Assembly: GCF_040676675.1 (NCBI RefSeq)
Contig: NZ_JBFAPK010000001.1
Location: forward strand, 310,001-374,000
Reading direction: 5' to 3'
DNA from: JBFAPK01 sp040676675
GTDB lineage: Bacteria > Actinomycetota > Actinomycetes > Mycobacteriales > Micromonosporaceae
DNA: 64,000 nt
The notes under the pieces are model-generated. The model had not been told where the DNA came from and ran no database searches. It saw only the letters and a program-made list of their open reading frames with translations. Of this stretch, positions 12,016 through 19,988 are shown piece after piece; positions within the stretch are counted from its first letter, which is position 1; every line of letters starts with the position of its first letter. The position numbers were made by a program, and so were the translations under genes.

Positions 12016-12699
12016 TCATGCCGGTGCTCCGGCCAGGTGCTTGAGGATCGAGGTGAAGAAGCCGAGGCCGTCGAGGGACGGACCGGTCAGCGCCTCCACC
12101 GCGTGCTCGGGGTGCGGCATGATGCCGACCACGTTGCCGGCCTCGTTCGTGATCGCCGCGATGTCGCGCTGCGAGCCGTTCGGGTTGCCGCGCAGGTACC
12201 GGGCGACCACGCGCCCGGTCGCCTCCAGCTCGTCGAGGGTGCGCTGGTCGGCGACGTAGCAGCCCTCGCCGTTCTTGACGGGGATGAGCAGTTCCTGGCC
12301 GGCCTGGAAGACGTTGGTCCAGGCGGTGCCGGTGGCCTCGACGCGCAGCCACTGGTCCCGGTTGCGGAAGTGCAGGTGCTGGTTGCGGGTCAGCGCCCCG
12401 GGCAGCAGGTGCGCCTCGCAGAGGATCTGGAACCCGTTGCAGATGCCGAGGACGGGCAGCCCGTCCCGGGCGCCCTCAATGATCTTCTCCATCACCGGGG
12501 CGAACCGGGCGATGGCGCCGGTACGCAGGTAGTCGCCGTAGGAGAAGCCGCCGGGCAGGACCACGGCGTCGACGCCGTGCAGGTCCGCGTCGCCGTGCCA
12601 GAGCCGTACCGCCTCCGCGCCGGCCAGCCGCACCGCACGGGCCGCGTCCCCGTCGTCGAGCGAACCAGGGAAGGTCACCACACCGATCCGGGCGGTCAC
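12016..12699 (-). CDS. purQ: Phosphoribosylformylglycinamidine synthase glutaminase subunit PurQ
   Basis: 227 residues, the normal length. It begins ARIGVVTFPGSLDD and has the class I glutaminase nucleophile elbow ILGICNGFQIL and the His/Glu of MPHPEHAVE. It supplies ammonia from glutamine to PurL. Its ATG (12697-12699) overlaps the purS stop in an ATGA arrangement, which indicates translational coupling. A 64-bp gap with GAGGAG leads to purL. Confidence 0.97.
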   Translation of the reverse strand: MTARIGVVTFPGSLDDGDAARAVRLAGAEAVRLWHGDADLHGVDAVVLPGGFSYGDYLRTGAIARFAPVMEKIIEGARDGLPVLGICNGFQILCEAHLLPGALTRNQHLHFRNRDQWLRVEATGTAWTNVFQAGQELLIPVKNGEGCYVADQRTLDELEATGRVVARYLRGNPNGSQRDIAAITNEAGNVVGIMPHPEHAVEALTGPSLDGLGFFTSILKHLAGAPA

Positions 12700-12959
12700 G
12701 GGTGCGCGCCCTCGGTGTCGGCCGCGTCGGCCAGCCGGACCGAGAAGTCCTCGATCACGGGGTTGGCCAGCAGCTTGTCCGCGATCTCACGAGCCCGCTC
12801 CAGGTCCGGCTCGCCGGTGAACTCGATCTCGATCCGGCGCCCGATGCGCACGGACGAGACATCGCTGACGCCAAGCCGCGGCAGCGCGTTTGCGACGGCC
12901 TGGCCCTGGGGATCGAGGATCTCGGGCTTGAGCATGACGTCGACGACGACGCGAGGCAC
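12696..12959 (-). CDS. purS: Phosphoribosylformylglycinamidine synthase subunit PurS
   Basis: 87 residues from GTG 12959, with AGGAG about 8 nt upstream. PRVVVDVMLKPEILDPQGQAV and VRIGRRIEIEF are typical of PurS, the small subunit that bridges PurL and PurQ. It is the first gene of the purS-purQ-purL-comB run. A much longer open frame extends upstream but contains no PurS-like sequence, so the GTG start is preferred. Confidence 0.93.
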   Translation of the reverse strand: MPRVVVDVMLKPEILDPQGQAVANALPRLGVSDVSSVRIGRRIEIEFTGEPDLERAREIADKLLANPVIEDFSVRLADAADTEGAHP

Positions 12960-13129
12960 AGGGCACTCCTGACTGTGTGCGCAGCTGGGTGCCGGCCCAC
13001 AAATGGGCGAGCGCAGCCAGCCTACCTGGCAGATGGACCGGCGGACGCACCCGGTGGTCCCGTTGGACGAACCCTGTGGGCGGTATCGCACCCGCGGCGG
13101 AGCGCGCCGGGAAAAGCCGGTGGGACAGC

Positions 13130-13918
13130 TCACAGCAGCCCGGCGACGACGGTCATGGTAGCCAGCGCCGCGCAGCCCGCCGCACCGAGGTACCGGAGCG
13201 CGGCGAGGCGGCTCACGCTCCGGTACCCGGCGAACCGGAGCCGGCCGGGCGGCCGGCCGCGGGACCCCGGGCCGGACGGCCGGACGTGGCGCCCCCGGCC
13301 GGACGGAGCGCCGGGGAGGAGCCCGCCGTACGGCCAGGGCAGCGCCGTCGGGACCACGAGTTCGTCGGCGGTGCCCGGCACCGCACCGGCGACCGCCACC
13401 CCGGGCCGCGCCGGGGCCCGGGTGACCGCCACGCGGGCGACCATGGCGCTCGCCAGCACCGCGCCGAGCAGGATCGGCGACGCGGGCCGCCCGGCGGCCA
13501 CCAGGCCGGCCACGACCAGGGCCGAGTGGGCGTACCAGCGGGCGCCGAGCAGCATCCGGAAGCTGGCCGCGGCGGCACGCCAGCCATGCCGCCCCAGGGT
13601 GACCCGGTCGGCGTACCCCCGCTCCGCCTCGGCCCGGTCGACGTCGGCCTGCCGGGCGCCGCGCAGCAGCAGCGCCGCCGCGGCGGCGAGGAGCCCGGCG
13701 GCGACCAGCGCCCCGGGCCGGCCGGGGAGGCGGGCGAGCAGGCCACCGACGCCGACCGCCACCAGGCAGCGCAGACCGAGCGCGGCCACCGCACCGAGCC
13801 AGACCGCCAACGGGGCGAAGCGGGCGCCCAGGACCCGGATCGCGACGAAGGCGCGATCGGACAACTCGACCGGCAGGACCACGGCCAGCGCGGTGAGCGT
13901 CACGGGCAGGTACGACAT
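13130..13918 (-). CDS. Multi-spanning membrane protein, diverged GDT1/TMEM165 (UPF0016)-like
   Basis: 262 residues from ATG 13918 (GAGGA upstream). The N-terminal half has three hydrophobic helices, and the first carries LPVELSDRAFVA. GDT1/TMEM165 cation transporters carry E-x-G-D-K/R-S/T at this point. Here Glu18 and Asp21 remain, but Gly is Ser and the Ser/Thr is Ala. I see no second copy of the motif. More hydrophobic segments follow, separated by a Pro/Gly/Arg-rich loop. It may be a distant or inactive family member. The assignment is tentative; that it is an integral membrane protein is secure. Confidence 0.65.
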   Translation of the reverse strand: MSYLPVTLTALAVVLPVELSDRAFVAIRVLGARFAPLAVWLGAVAALGLRCLVAVGVGGLLARLPGRPGALVAAGLLAAAAALLLRGARQADVDRAEAERGYADRVTLGRHGWRAAAASFRMLLGARWYAHSALVVAGLVAAGRPASPILLGAVLASAMVARVAVTRAPARPGVAVAGAVPGTADELVVPTALPWPYGGLLPGAPSGRGRHVRPSGPGSRGRPPGRLRFAGYRSVSRLAALRYLGAAGCAALATMTVVAGLL

Positions 13919-14283
13919 CTGGGCGGTCCTCGTGGGCGGGCAGCGGTTGCCGGGCGGACCGCGCCCGCGGTTCGGTGACCCGGGGGCGGACGCACGGCAC
14001 GCCCTAAGCGGAGCGGCCACGGCCCGCCCGGAATGGGCATCTCGGCCGACACCCGTCGGTCGGCACCCTACCGCCCGGCCGGGTACTCCCAGGGAGATAT
14101 CGGTGAATCGGGTAAAGGCCACGCGGGGCCTTGAGAATCATTGATGAACGTCTTAGCGTGTGGCGTCGGGCGCCGGCTTACCTACGTCGCGCGCTTCGTG
14201 TCCGGATCCGTGGGCGGGCCATCCCAGCCGCCCCGGGCTTCACCTCGACCCGCAACCCGGGTTCAACCCTCGAAGGAGCCCCC
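13919..14283. other. Intergenic region upstream of protease
   Basis: 365 bp between divergent genes. It holds the candidate promoter at 14131-14159 and a GC-rich leader of about 115 nt before the protease start. I see no gene in it. Confidence 0.55.
14131..14159 (+). promoter_or_regulatory. Candidate promoter of the trypsin-like protease
   Basis: TTGAGA at 14131-14136 and TAGCGT at 14154-14159 with exactly 17 bp between them, in a locally AT-richer stretch about 125 bp ahead of the start. Confidence 0.5.
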
Positions 14284-14967
14284 ATGCGCATCCGCCTCAC
14301 GCTGGCGCTGCTCGCCGCCGGCCTGACCGGCGCGCTCGTCGCGCCCTCGGTCGCCGCGGCCGCACCGGCCGGCCCGCAGCCCATCATCGGCGGCGGTACC
14401 GTCTCCTCGGCGCCGTGGGCCGCCGCGGTCTTCGCCAACGGCTCGTTCACCTGCTCCGGCACGATCATCGCGTCCCGCTGGGTGCTCACCGCCCGGCACT
14501 GCCTCAACGGAACCATGTCGGTGCGCGTCGGCAGCGTCAACCGGACCTCGGGCGGCGTCACCAGCTCGGTGAGCGCCACCTACAGCCGCAGCGACCTGGC
14601 CCTGCTCTACCTCTCCACCGCGATCAACACGTCGTACGTCACGCTCTCCAGCAGCTACCCGCCGGTCGGCTCCACCAACTCCATCTACGGCTGGGGCATG
14701 ACCTGCTACAGCGGCTGCGGCGCCTCGACCACCCTGAAGACCGCCAGCGTGCAGGTGACCAGCACCAACGTCACCGACGCGGCCGGCGGGCGGGCCATCC
14801 GGAGCACCGCGATCAACGGCAACGCCTGGCGCGGCGACTCGGGCGGTCCGCAGTTCTACAACGGGGCGCAGGTCGGCGTCGCCTCGACGGCCGACGGCGT
14901 GAGCATCCAGAACTACGGCAGCGTCGCGTACAACCGGGCATGGATCACGTCCGTCTCCGGCGTGTAG
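14284..14967 (+). CDS. Secreted trypsin-like serine protease (S1 family)
   Basis: 227 residues, ATG 14284 with GAAGGAG upstream. Signal peptide of about 27 residues, a short propeptide, then IIGGGTVSSAPWAAAVF, the usual mature N-terminus. The catalytic triad is visible: His in VLTARHCL, Asp in YSRSDLALLYL and Ser in WRGDSGGPQFY. Cysteine pairs (CSGT/RHC, TCYSGC) fit disulfides. The size matches actinobacterial extracellular trypsins. Followed by a perfect inverted repeat that could end transcription. Confidence 0.93.
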   Translation: MRIRLTLALLAAGLTGALVAPSVAAAAPAGPQPIIGGGTVSSAPWAAAVFANGSFTCSGTIIASRWVLTARHCLNGTMSVRVGSVNRTSGGVTSSVSATYSRSDLALLYLSTAINTSYVTLSSSYPPVGSTNSIYGWGMTCYSGCGASTTLKTASVQVTSTNVTDAAGGRAIRSTAINGNAWRGDSGGPQFYNGAQVGVASTADGVSIQNYGSVAYNRAWITSVSGV

Positions 14968-14982
14968 CGACCACCTCTTCCG

Positions 14983-15040
14983 CGATCTAGGGCAAATCCT
15001 CGTTAGATGATCTCCAATCACCGCGATTTGCCCTAGATCG
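14983..15040. repeat. Perfect 16-bp inverted repeat with 26-nt loop (terminator or dispersed element)
   Basis: CGATCTAGGGCAAATC at 14983-14998 pairs perfectly with 15025-15040. It is AT-richer than its surroundings, begins 15 bp after the protease stop and may act as a terminator. Its composition suggests a dispersed intergenic element. Confidence 0.7.
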
Positions 15041-15193
15041 ACGAGACCCCCGCAGGGGTGCGGCGCGGACGGACGGGTACGCCCCGCCCGTCCGCGCCGT
15101 GCGGTTTTCGGCTCCCCGTACGGTTTTGCGGGATGCGGTGATGTGAACGAAGCTCACAATTGTCCGGGGGGCGCCTCTGCCAGCATTAAATAC

Positions 15194-15655
15194 GTGCTGG
15201 TCGTCACGATGGACCATCTTCCTGGATATGAGATCAGAGCGATTCTGGGTGAAGTCGTGTCGTCGGTCGCCCGGACCCGTAATCCCTATCGCGAAGGGGT
15301 CAAGAACCTTCGCGGTGGGGCGTACGACCCGAAGGCACCCGAGAACCTCACCCGGTGGCGTACCGACGCCGTGGCCCTGCTCGGCGAGGAGGCGCGGCGG
15401 CTCGGCGCGAACGCGGTGATCGGCATGCGCTTCGACCACCGCGACGTCGGCGAGATGTGGATGGAACTCTGCGCGTACGGCACGGCGGTCGTGGTCTTCC
15501 AGGCCCCGGACGCGCTGCCGCCGGACAAGCCCGAGGTCGCGGCCGAGATCGCGCACGAGGCGACGATCGGCCCCGAGCCGCCCGGCGTCGGGAACCCGGC
15601 CACCGCCCCGGACCTGCGAGGCGCGGCCGGCGAGCCGACGCCCCGGGACAACTGA
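15194..15655 (+). CDS. YbjQ-family (PF01906-type) protein
   Basis: 153 residues from GTG 15194. LVVTMDHLPGYEIRAILGEVVSSVARTRN, then LLGEEARRLGANAVIGMRFDH and ELCAYGTAVVV match the YbjQ family, a small pentameric beta-rich fold sometimes called heavy-metal-binding. Its biochemical role is not established. The C-terminal ~45 residues are Pro/Ala-rich and outside the domain. A GTG at 15143 would add 17 residues, but the family normally starts at LVVT. No good Shine-Dalgarno precedes 15194, while TTAAAT lies just upstream, so the transcript could be nearly leaderless. Confidence 0.82.
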   Translation: MLVVTMDHLPGYEIRAILGEVVSSVARTRNPYREGVKNLRGGAYDPKAPENLTRWRTDAVALLGEEARRLGANAVIGMRFDHRDVGEMWMELCAYGTAVVVFQAPDALPPDKPEVAAEIAHEATIGPEPPGVGNPATAPDLRGAAGEPTPRDN

Positions 15656-15715
15656 GATGCCCCGGCGTCCGCCCGCCCGCCGGCATGGGCCGGAGGTCGA
15701 CGCGGGGCCGACGGT

Positions 15716-15735
15716 CCCCGGGCCCGGGCCCGGGG
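15716..15735. terminator. Perfect 20-bp GC palindrome between convergent genes
   Basis: Bases 15716-15735 are self-complementary over all 20 positions (alternating C and G runs). They lie between the convergent stops of the YbjQ gene and purB and could form a cruciform or a bidirectional terminator. Confidence 0.45.
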
Positions 15736-15756
15736 CGACGGTCGACGGGCCGGCGG

Positions 15757-17202
15757 TCAGAGGATCGGTGCGGGCTGGTACACCGCCGCCTCGGGGTGGG
15801 CCGCGACCACCGCGGCGACCCGGTCGGCGACCGCCCGTACCTGCGCGGCTGCGGCCCCGGCGAAGGCCGCCCGGTCGGCCACCAGCGCGTCGATCTCGGC
15901 GCGACCGAGCCCGAGCCGCCCGTCGGCCGCGAGCCGGTCGAAGAGGTCGTTCTCGGTCGCACCCTTCTCCCGCATCGCGAGCGCCACCGCCACCGCGTGC
16001 TCCTTGATCACCTCATGCGCGACCTCCCGGCCCACGCCCCGCCGTACGGCCGCGACCAGCAGCTTCGTGGTCGCCAGGAAGGGCAGGAACCGGTCCAGCT
16101 CGCGGGCGATCACCGCCGGGTACGCGCCGAACTCGTCGAGCACGGTGAGGAAGGTCTGGAACATCCCGTCCGCGGCGAAGAATGCGTCGGGCAGGGCGAC
16201 CCGCCGCACCACGGAACAGGAGACGTCGCCCTCGTTCCACTGGTCGCCGGCGAGTTCGCCGACCATCGAGAGGTACCCGCGGATGATCACAGCGAAGCCG
16301 TTGACCCGCTCGCTGGAGCGCGTGTTCATCTTGTGCGGCATGGCGCTGGAGCCGACCTGGCCCGGGCGGAAGCCCTCGGTGACCAGCTCCTGGCCGACCA
16401 TCAGCCGGATCGTGGTGGCCAGGCTGCTCGGCGCCGCGGCCACCTGGGCCAGCGCGGAGAGCACCGCGAAGTCGATCGAGCGCGGGTAGACCTGGCCGAC
16501 GCTGTCCAGCACCCGCGCGAAGCCCAGGTGCTCGGCGACCCGCCGCTCCAGCTCCGCCACCTTGTCGGCGTCGCCGTCGAAGAGGTCGAGCTGGTCGGCC
16601 GCCGTACCCACCGGGCCCTTGATGCCGCGCAGCGGGTACCAGCCGATCAGGTCCTCCAGCCGCTCGTACGCGATCAGCAGCTCCTCGGCCGCCGAGGCGA
16701 AGCGCTTGCCCAGCGTGGTGGCCTGCGCGGCGACGTTGTGCGAGCGGCCGGTCATGACCAGCTCGTCGTGCTCGACGGCGAGCCGGGCCAGCCGGGCCAG
16801 CGCGGCGACCACCCGGTCCCGGATCAGCTCCAGCGAGGAACGGACCTGGAGCTGCTCGACGTTCTCGGTGAGGTCGCGGGAGGTCATCCCCTTGTGGATG
16901 TGCTCGTGGCCGGCGAGCGCGCTGAACTCCTCGATCCGCGCCTTCACGTCGTGCCGGGTGACCCGCTCGCGGGCCGCGATCGAGTCCAGGTCGACCCGGT
17001 CCAGCACCCGCTCGTACGCCTCGACGACCCCGTCCGGCACCGCCACGCCGAGGTCCCGCTGCGCCCGGAGCACGGCCAACCAGAGCCAGCGCTCCATCCG
17101 GATCTTCTCCTCCGGCGACCAGAGCCGGACCAGCTCGGTCGAGGCGTACCGGTTGGCAAGCACGTTCGGGATCTGCGGGCGTACCGCGTCGCTCTGGGTC
17201 AC
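15757..17202 (-). CDS. purB: Adenylosuccinate lyase (PurB)
   Basis: 481 residues from GTG 17202. It acts twice in purine synthesis, splitting SAICAR and adenylosuccinate to release fumarate. The fumarase/aspartase signature is plain: GSSAMPHKMNTRSSERVNG carries the flexible catalytic loop, with HKGMTSRDLTEN and MTGRSHNVAAQATTLGKR as the other conserved blocks. Length is normal. It stands alone on the minus strand between the YbjQ gene and the Clp-N-like genes. Confidence 0.97.
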   Translation of the reverse strand: MTQSDAVRPQIPNVLANRYASTELVRLWSPEEKIRMERWLWLAVLRAQRDLGVAVPDGVVEAYERVLDRVDLDSIAARERVTRHDVKARIEEFSALAGHEHIHKGMTSRDLTENVEQLQVRSSLELIRDRVVAALARLARLAVEHDELVMTGRSHNVAAQATTLGKRFASAAEELLIAYERLEDLIGWYPLRGIKGPVGTAADQLDLFDGDADKVAELERRVAEHLGFARVLDSVGQVYPRSIDFAVLSALAQVAAAPSSLATTIRLMVGQELVTEGFRPGQVGSSAMPHKMNTRSSERVNGFAVIIRGYLSMVGELAGDQWNEGDVSCSVVRRVALPDAFFAADGMFQTFLTVLDEFGAYPAVIARELDRFLPFLATTKLLVAAVRRGVGREVAHEVIKEHAVAVALAMREKGATENDLFDRLAADGRLGLGRAEIDALVADRAAFAGAAAAQVRAVADRVAAVVAAHPEAAVYQPAPIL

Positions 17203-17296
17203 GTGCCGTATTGTCCCGCACCGCCCGCCGACGCCCCGACGCAGCCCGCACCGCCCGCCGGCGCCCGTACGCGGGGCGCCGGCGGGCGGGCGAGGA

Positions 17297-18043
17297 TCAC
17301 TCCGCGTCGTCCGGCCGCTCGGCCGCCTCGTCGGCGAGGGCGGCCGTGATGTGCGCCTCGGCGCCGGCTTTGTCGATGCCGAGGCCGGTGAGCAGACCGT
17401 TCCCGGCCTCCAACTCCAGCAGGGCGAGCAGGATGTGCTCGGTACCGACGTACTCGTGGCCGAGCCGCAGCGCCTCCCGGAAGGTCAGCTCCAGCACCTT
17501 CTTCGCCGACGCGTCGAACGGCACGAGGTCGGGCGAGGTGCCCGTCGAGGCGGGCAGGCTCGCGGTCGCCGCCTCCCGGGCGGTCTCCAGCGGTACGCCC
17601 AACGCGGTGATCGTGCGCGCGGCGAGCGACCCGGGAACGTCGAGCAGGCCCAGTACCAGGTGCGCGGTGCCGATGTTCTCGTTCCCCGCGTCCTGCGCCT
17701 CGTTCTGCGAGGCCACCACCACGGTGCGGGCCGCGTCGTCAAAGCGGCTGAAGCCCTGGCTTGGGTCGAGGTCCGAGGGTTCGCCCGGGTTCTTCGGTAC
17801 GAAGCGCTTCTGCGCGGCCTGCTTGGTCACGCCCATGCTCCGGCCGATCTCGGTCCAGGAGGCCCCCGTCCGGCGGGCCTGGTCGACGAAGTGGCCGATC
17901 AGGTGGTCCGCGACCTCGCCGAGGTGGTCGGCGAGGACCATCGCGCCGGAGAGCTGTTCGAGCGCGGTGGGATGGGTCTTCGTGATCGCCTCGATCAGGT
18001 CGTCGAGGCGGACCGGTCGGGTCATGCGGACAGGATTCGTCAT
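17297..18043 (-). CDS. Clp N-terminal-domain protein with helix-turn-helix, probable regulator
   Basis: 248 residues from ATG 18043. Residues ~10-85 contain a putative HTH (WTEIGRSMGVTKQAAQKRF). Residues ~95-240 hold two Clp-R repeats (FDDAARTVVVASQNEAQ, NENIGTAHLVLGLL, FREALRLGHEYVGTEHILLALL), the substrate- or adaptor-binding module of ClpC/ClpB, but no AAA+ ATPase. Such stand-alone Clp-N proteins are common in Actinobacteria with no settled function. The promoter abuts the ATG, so the message is probably leaderless, and palindromes overlap it, suggesting autoregulation by the HTH. Confidence 0.88.
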   Translation of the reverse strand: MTNPVRMTRPVRLDDLIEAITKTHPTALEQLSGAMVLADHLGEVADHLIGHFVDQARRTGASWTEIGRSMGVTKQAAQKRFVPKNPGEPSDLDPSQGFSRFDDAARTVVVASQNEAQDAGNENIGTAHLVLGLLDVPGSLAARTITALGVPLETAREAATASLPASTGTSPDLVPFDASAKKVLELTFREALRLGHEYVGTEHILLALLELEAGNGLLTGLGIDKAGAEAHITAALADEAAERPDDAE

Positions 18044-18092
18044 GCGTCAACCATAGGTTGACGCATGCGCTTTCGTCAACCGCAAGTTGACG
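18042..18092 (-). promoter_or_regulatory. Leaderless promoter covered by two palindromic operators
   Basis: Reading the minus strand: TTGACG (18079-18074), 18 bp, TATGGT (18055-18050), then the ATG at 18043, six bases on. Palindrome 1 is 18042-18066 (11-bp perfect arms, 3-bp centre). Palindrome 2 is CGTCAAC 18074-18080 with GTTGACG 18086-18092. They share the CGTCAAC/GTTGACG half-sites and cover -10 and -35. Confidence 0.8.
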
Positions 18093-18127
18093 CCCGTCCG
18101 GTCGACTTCCACCGGCGGCGCGCCCGG

Positions 18128-18601
18128 TCAGCTCGGTGGCTGCGCCGCCGTCCGCTCGGCGTGCGCGGCGTGGACGGCGGCGATGTGGGCCGCGGCCGGC
18201 GCCTTCTCCGCCCCCAGCGCGGTCAGCGGGCCGAAGCCGTTCTCGACCTCCAGCAGGGCGAGCAGGATGTGTTCGGTCCCCACGTACCGGTGGCCGAGGC
18301 GCTCGACCTCCTCGAAGGAGAGCGCCAGCACCCGCTGCGCCGACGCCTCGAACGGCAGCGGCGGACGCGCCTCGCCGGCCGCGGGTGGCAGCGCGGCGGT
18401 CCCGGCCGCCCGCACGGACTCCAGGGGTACGCCGAGCACGGTGATCGTCTGCACACCGAGCGACTGCGGCTGACCGAGCAGGCCGAGCAGCAGGTGAGCC
18501 GGGAGGATCTCGGGATTACCGGCCGCCAGCGCCTCCTGCTGCGCGGCGATGAGGATCTTCCGGGCCAGGGTGGTGAAGCGGGTGTAGTCCAGGCTCGTCA
18601 C
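18128..18601 (-). CDS. Second Clp N-terminal-domain protein, paralogue of the neighbour
   Basis: 157 residues from GTG 18601 (GTG 18610 is an alternative). LDYTRFTTLARKILIAAQQEALAAG, ILPAHLLLGLLGQP and EEVERLGHRYVGTEHILLALLEVENGFGPLTALG are two Clp-R repeats very like the C-terminal two-thirds of the gene at 17297-18043. This copy lacks the HTH part. It is tandem with and upstream of its paralogue, with 84 bp between that hold the paralogue's own promoter. The pair looks like a duplication followed by gain or loss of the DNA-binding part. Function unknown. Confidence 0.82.
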   Translation of the reverse strand: MTSLDYTRFTTLARKILIAAQQEALAAGNPEILPAHLLLGLLGQPQSLGVQTITVLGVPLESVRAAGTAALPPAAGEARPPLPFEASAQRVLALSFEEVERLGHRYVGTEHILLALLEVENGFGPLTALGAEKAPAAAHIAAVHAAHAERTAAQPPS

Positions 18602-18695
18602 CCGTGGCACCCTAGGCGGGCCCGCGAAAAGACGCCGATGTGGGGCGGATCGATACTCGGTGTCGCTCTCGACCGCCGGCGAATAGCGTGGGCGG

Positions 18696-19817
18696 ATGGC
18701 CGCCGTCCTCCAGGAACCGTCACCACCGTTCGTACCGGGGCTGCGGCTCTGCCGGGCGTTCTTCGCCGAGGCGGTACGTCCGCTGCTGGACGAGGCGTAC
18801 CCGGACCTGCGGTACGCGGCGGCGCGGCTCGGTCCCGGATCGGACGTGCTCGGCTTCGACACCGAACGCTCGGTGGACCACGACTGGGGACCCCGGCTGG
18901 AACTGTTCCTGACCGCCGACGACGTGGACCGGTACGCCGAACCGCTCTCGGCGCTGCTGGCGACGCGGCTGCCGAAGCGGGTCCGGGGTTGGTCGACACA
19001 CTTCGAGCCGCCGCAGGGCCGGATCCGAACGATGGCCGCGACGGACGGCCCGGTGGCGCACCGCGTGCTCATCACCGACGTGGGAAGTTGGTGCGAGGAG
19101 CGGCTCGGCTTCGACCCGCGCCGGGGCGTCACCACCTTCGACTGGCTGGCCACGCCGGGCCAGCGACTGAACGAGGTGACCGGCGGGGCGGTGTTCCACG
19201 ACGGGCTCGCCGAGCTGGGCGCGGTACGGCACGCGCTCGGCCGGTATCCGGAGGACGTGTGGCGCTACCTGCTCGCCTGTCAGTGGCTGCGGATCGCCGA
19301 GGAGGAGGCGTTCGTGGGCCGCGCCGCCGAGGCCGGCGACGAGCCGGGCAGCCGGGTGGTGGCGGCGCGGCTGGCCCGCGAGGTGATGCGGCTGTCCCTG
19401 CTGCTGGCCGGCCGGTTCCCGCCGTACAGCAAGTGGTTGGGGAGCGCCTTCGCGGCGCTGCCGGAGGCGGTGGGCATCGCCGCCGCGCTGGACGAGGCGC
19501 TGCGCGTCGACGACGCCGCGCGCCGGCAGGCCGCGCTCTGCGCCGCGTACGAGGCGGCCGGCGACTGGCAGAACCGGCTGGGCTTGGCCGAGCCGGTCGA
19601 CGCGGTCCGGCGCCCCTTCTTCGACCGGCCGTACCCGGTCATCGACGCCGCCCGGTTCACCACGGCGCTGCTGGCCCGCGTCGAGGACCCGGAGATCGCC
19701 GCGCTGCCGCCGGTCGGCGGGATCGACCAGTACGCGGACAGCACCGCGGTGCTGACCCGACCGCGACTGGCCCGGGCGCTGATGATGGCGGCCTGGTACG
19801 AGGGGAACGGTCGGTGA
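18696..19817 (+). CDS. DUF4037-family protein (nucleotidyltransferase-like)
   Basis: 373 residues. VPGLRLCRAFFAEAVRPLLDEAYPDLRYAAARLGPGSDVLGFDTERSVDHDWGPRLELFL is the N-terminal part of DUF4037 proteins. GSDVLGFD...DHDWGPRLELF resembles the GS-x(n)-DxD pattern of nucleotidyltransferases. LACQWLRIAEEEAFVGR and FPPYSKWLGSAF are further conserved blocks. The substrate is unknown. It starts 94 bp from the divergent Clp-N paralogue. Confidence 0.85.
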   Translation: MAAVLQEPSPPFVPGLRLCRAFFAEAVRPLLDEAYPDLRYAAARLGPGSDVLGFDTERSVDHDWGPRLELFLTADDVDRYAEPLSALLATRLPKRVRGWSTHFEPPQGRIRTMAATDGPVAHRVLITDVGSWCEERLGFDPRRGVTTFDWLATPGQRLNEVTGGAVFHDGLAELGAVRHALGRYPEDVWRYLLACQWLRIAEEEAFVGRAAEAGDEPGSRVVAARLAREVMRLSLLLAGRFPPYSKWLGSAFAALPEAVGIAAALDEALRVDDAARRQAALCAAYEAAGDWQNRLGLAEPVDAVRRPFFDRPYPVIDAARFTTALLARVEDPEIAALPPVGGIDQYADSTAVLTRPRLARALMMAAWYEGNGR

Positions 19818-19829
19818 GCGGGCCGCGCC

Positions 19830-19988
19830 TCAGCCACGCGCCTCGACGACCCGTTTGAGTCGGGCGAGGTCGGCGGCGACCAGGTCCGAGGCGTAGTCGT
19901 AGACCTCGCTCGCCGGCCGGTCGATCCACTCGCTGAGGTACCGCGACCTGAGGTGCCGCGACGCGGTGCGCCTGGGTGCTGAGGTCAC
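19830..19988 (-). pseudogene. Eroded SRPBCC-family gene (internal deletion)
   Basis: An in-frame remnant of 52 codons from GTG 19988. Its first 33 residues end RSRYLSEWIDRPASEVYDYASD, which is the usual N-terminus of SRPBCC (START-like) proteins. It then jumps directly to LVAADLARLKRVVEARG, which resembles their usual C-terminus. About 80-90 residues of the ligand-binding fold appear to be missing. The frame is intact, so a mini-protein could be made, but it could not form the domain. Convergent with the DUF4037 gene, 12 bp away. Confidence 0.6.

Noticed and set aside
14131..14283. Upstream extension of the protease from 14131
   Set aside because: The added residues precede a perfect signal peptide and ribosome-binding site at 14284, and the segment holds the promoter.
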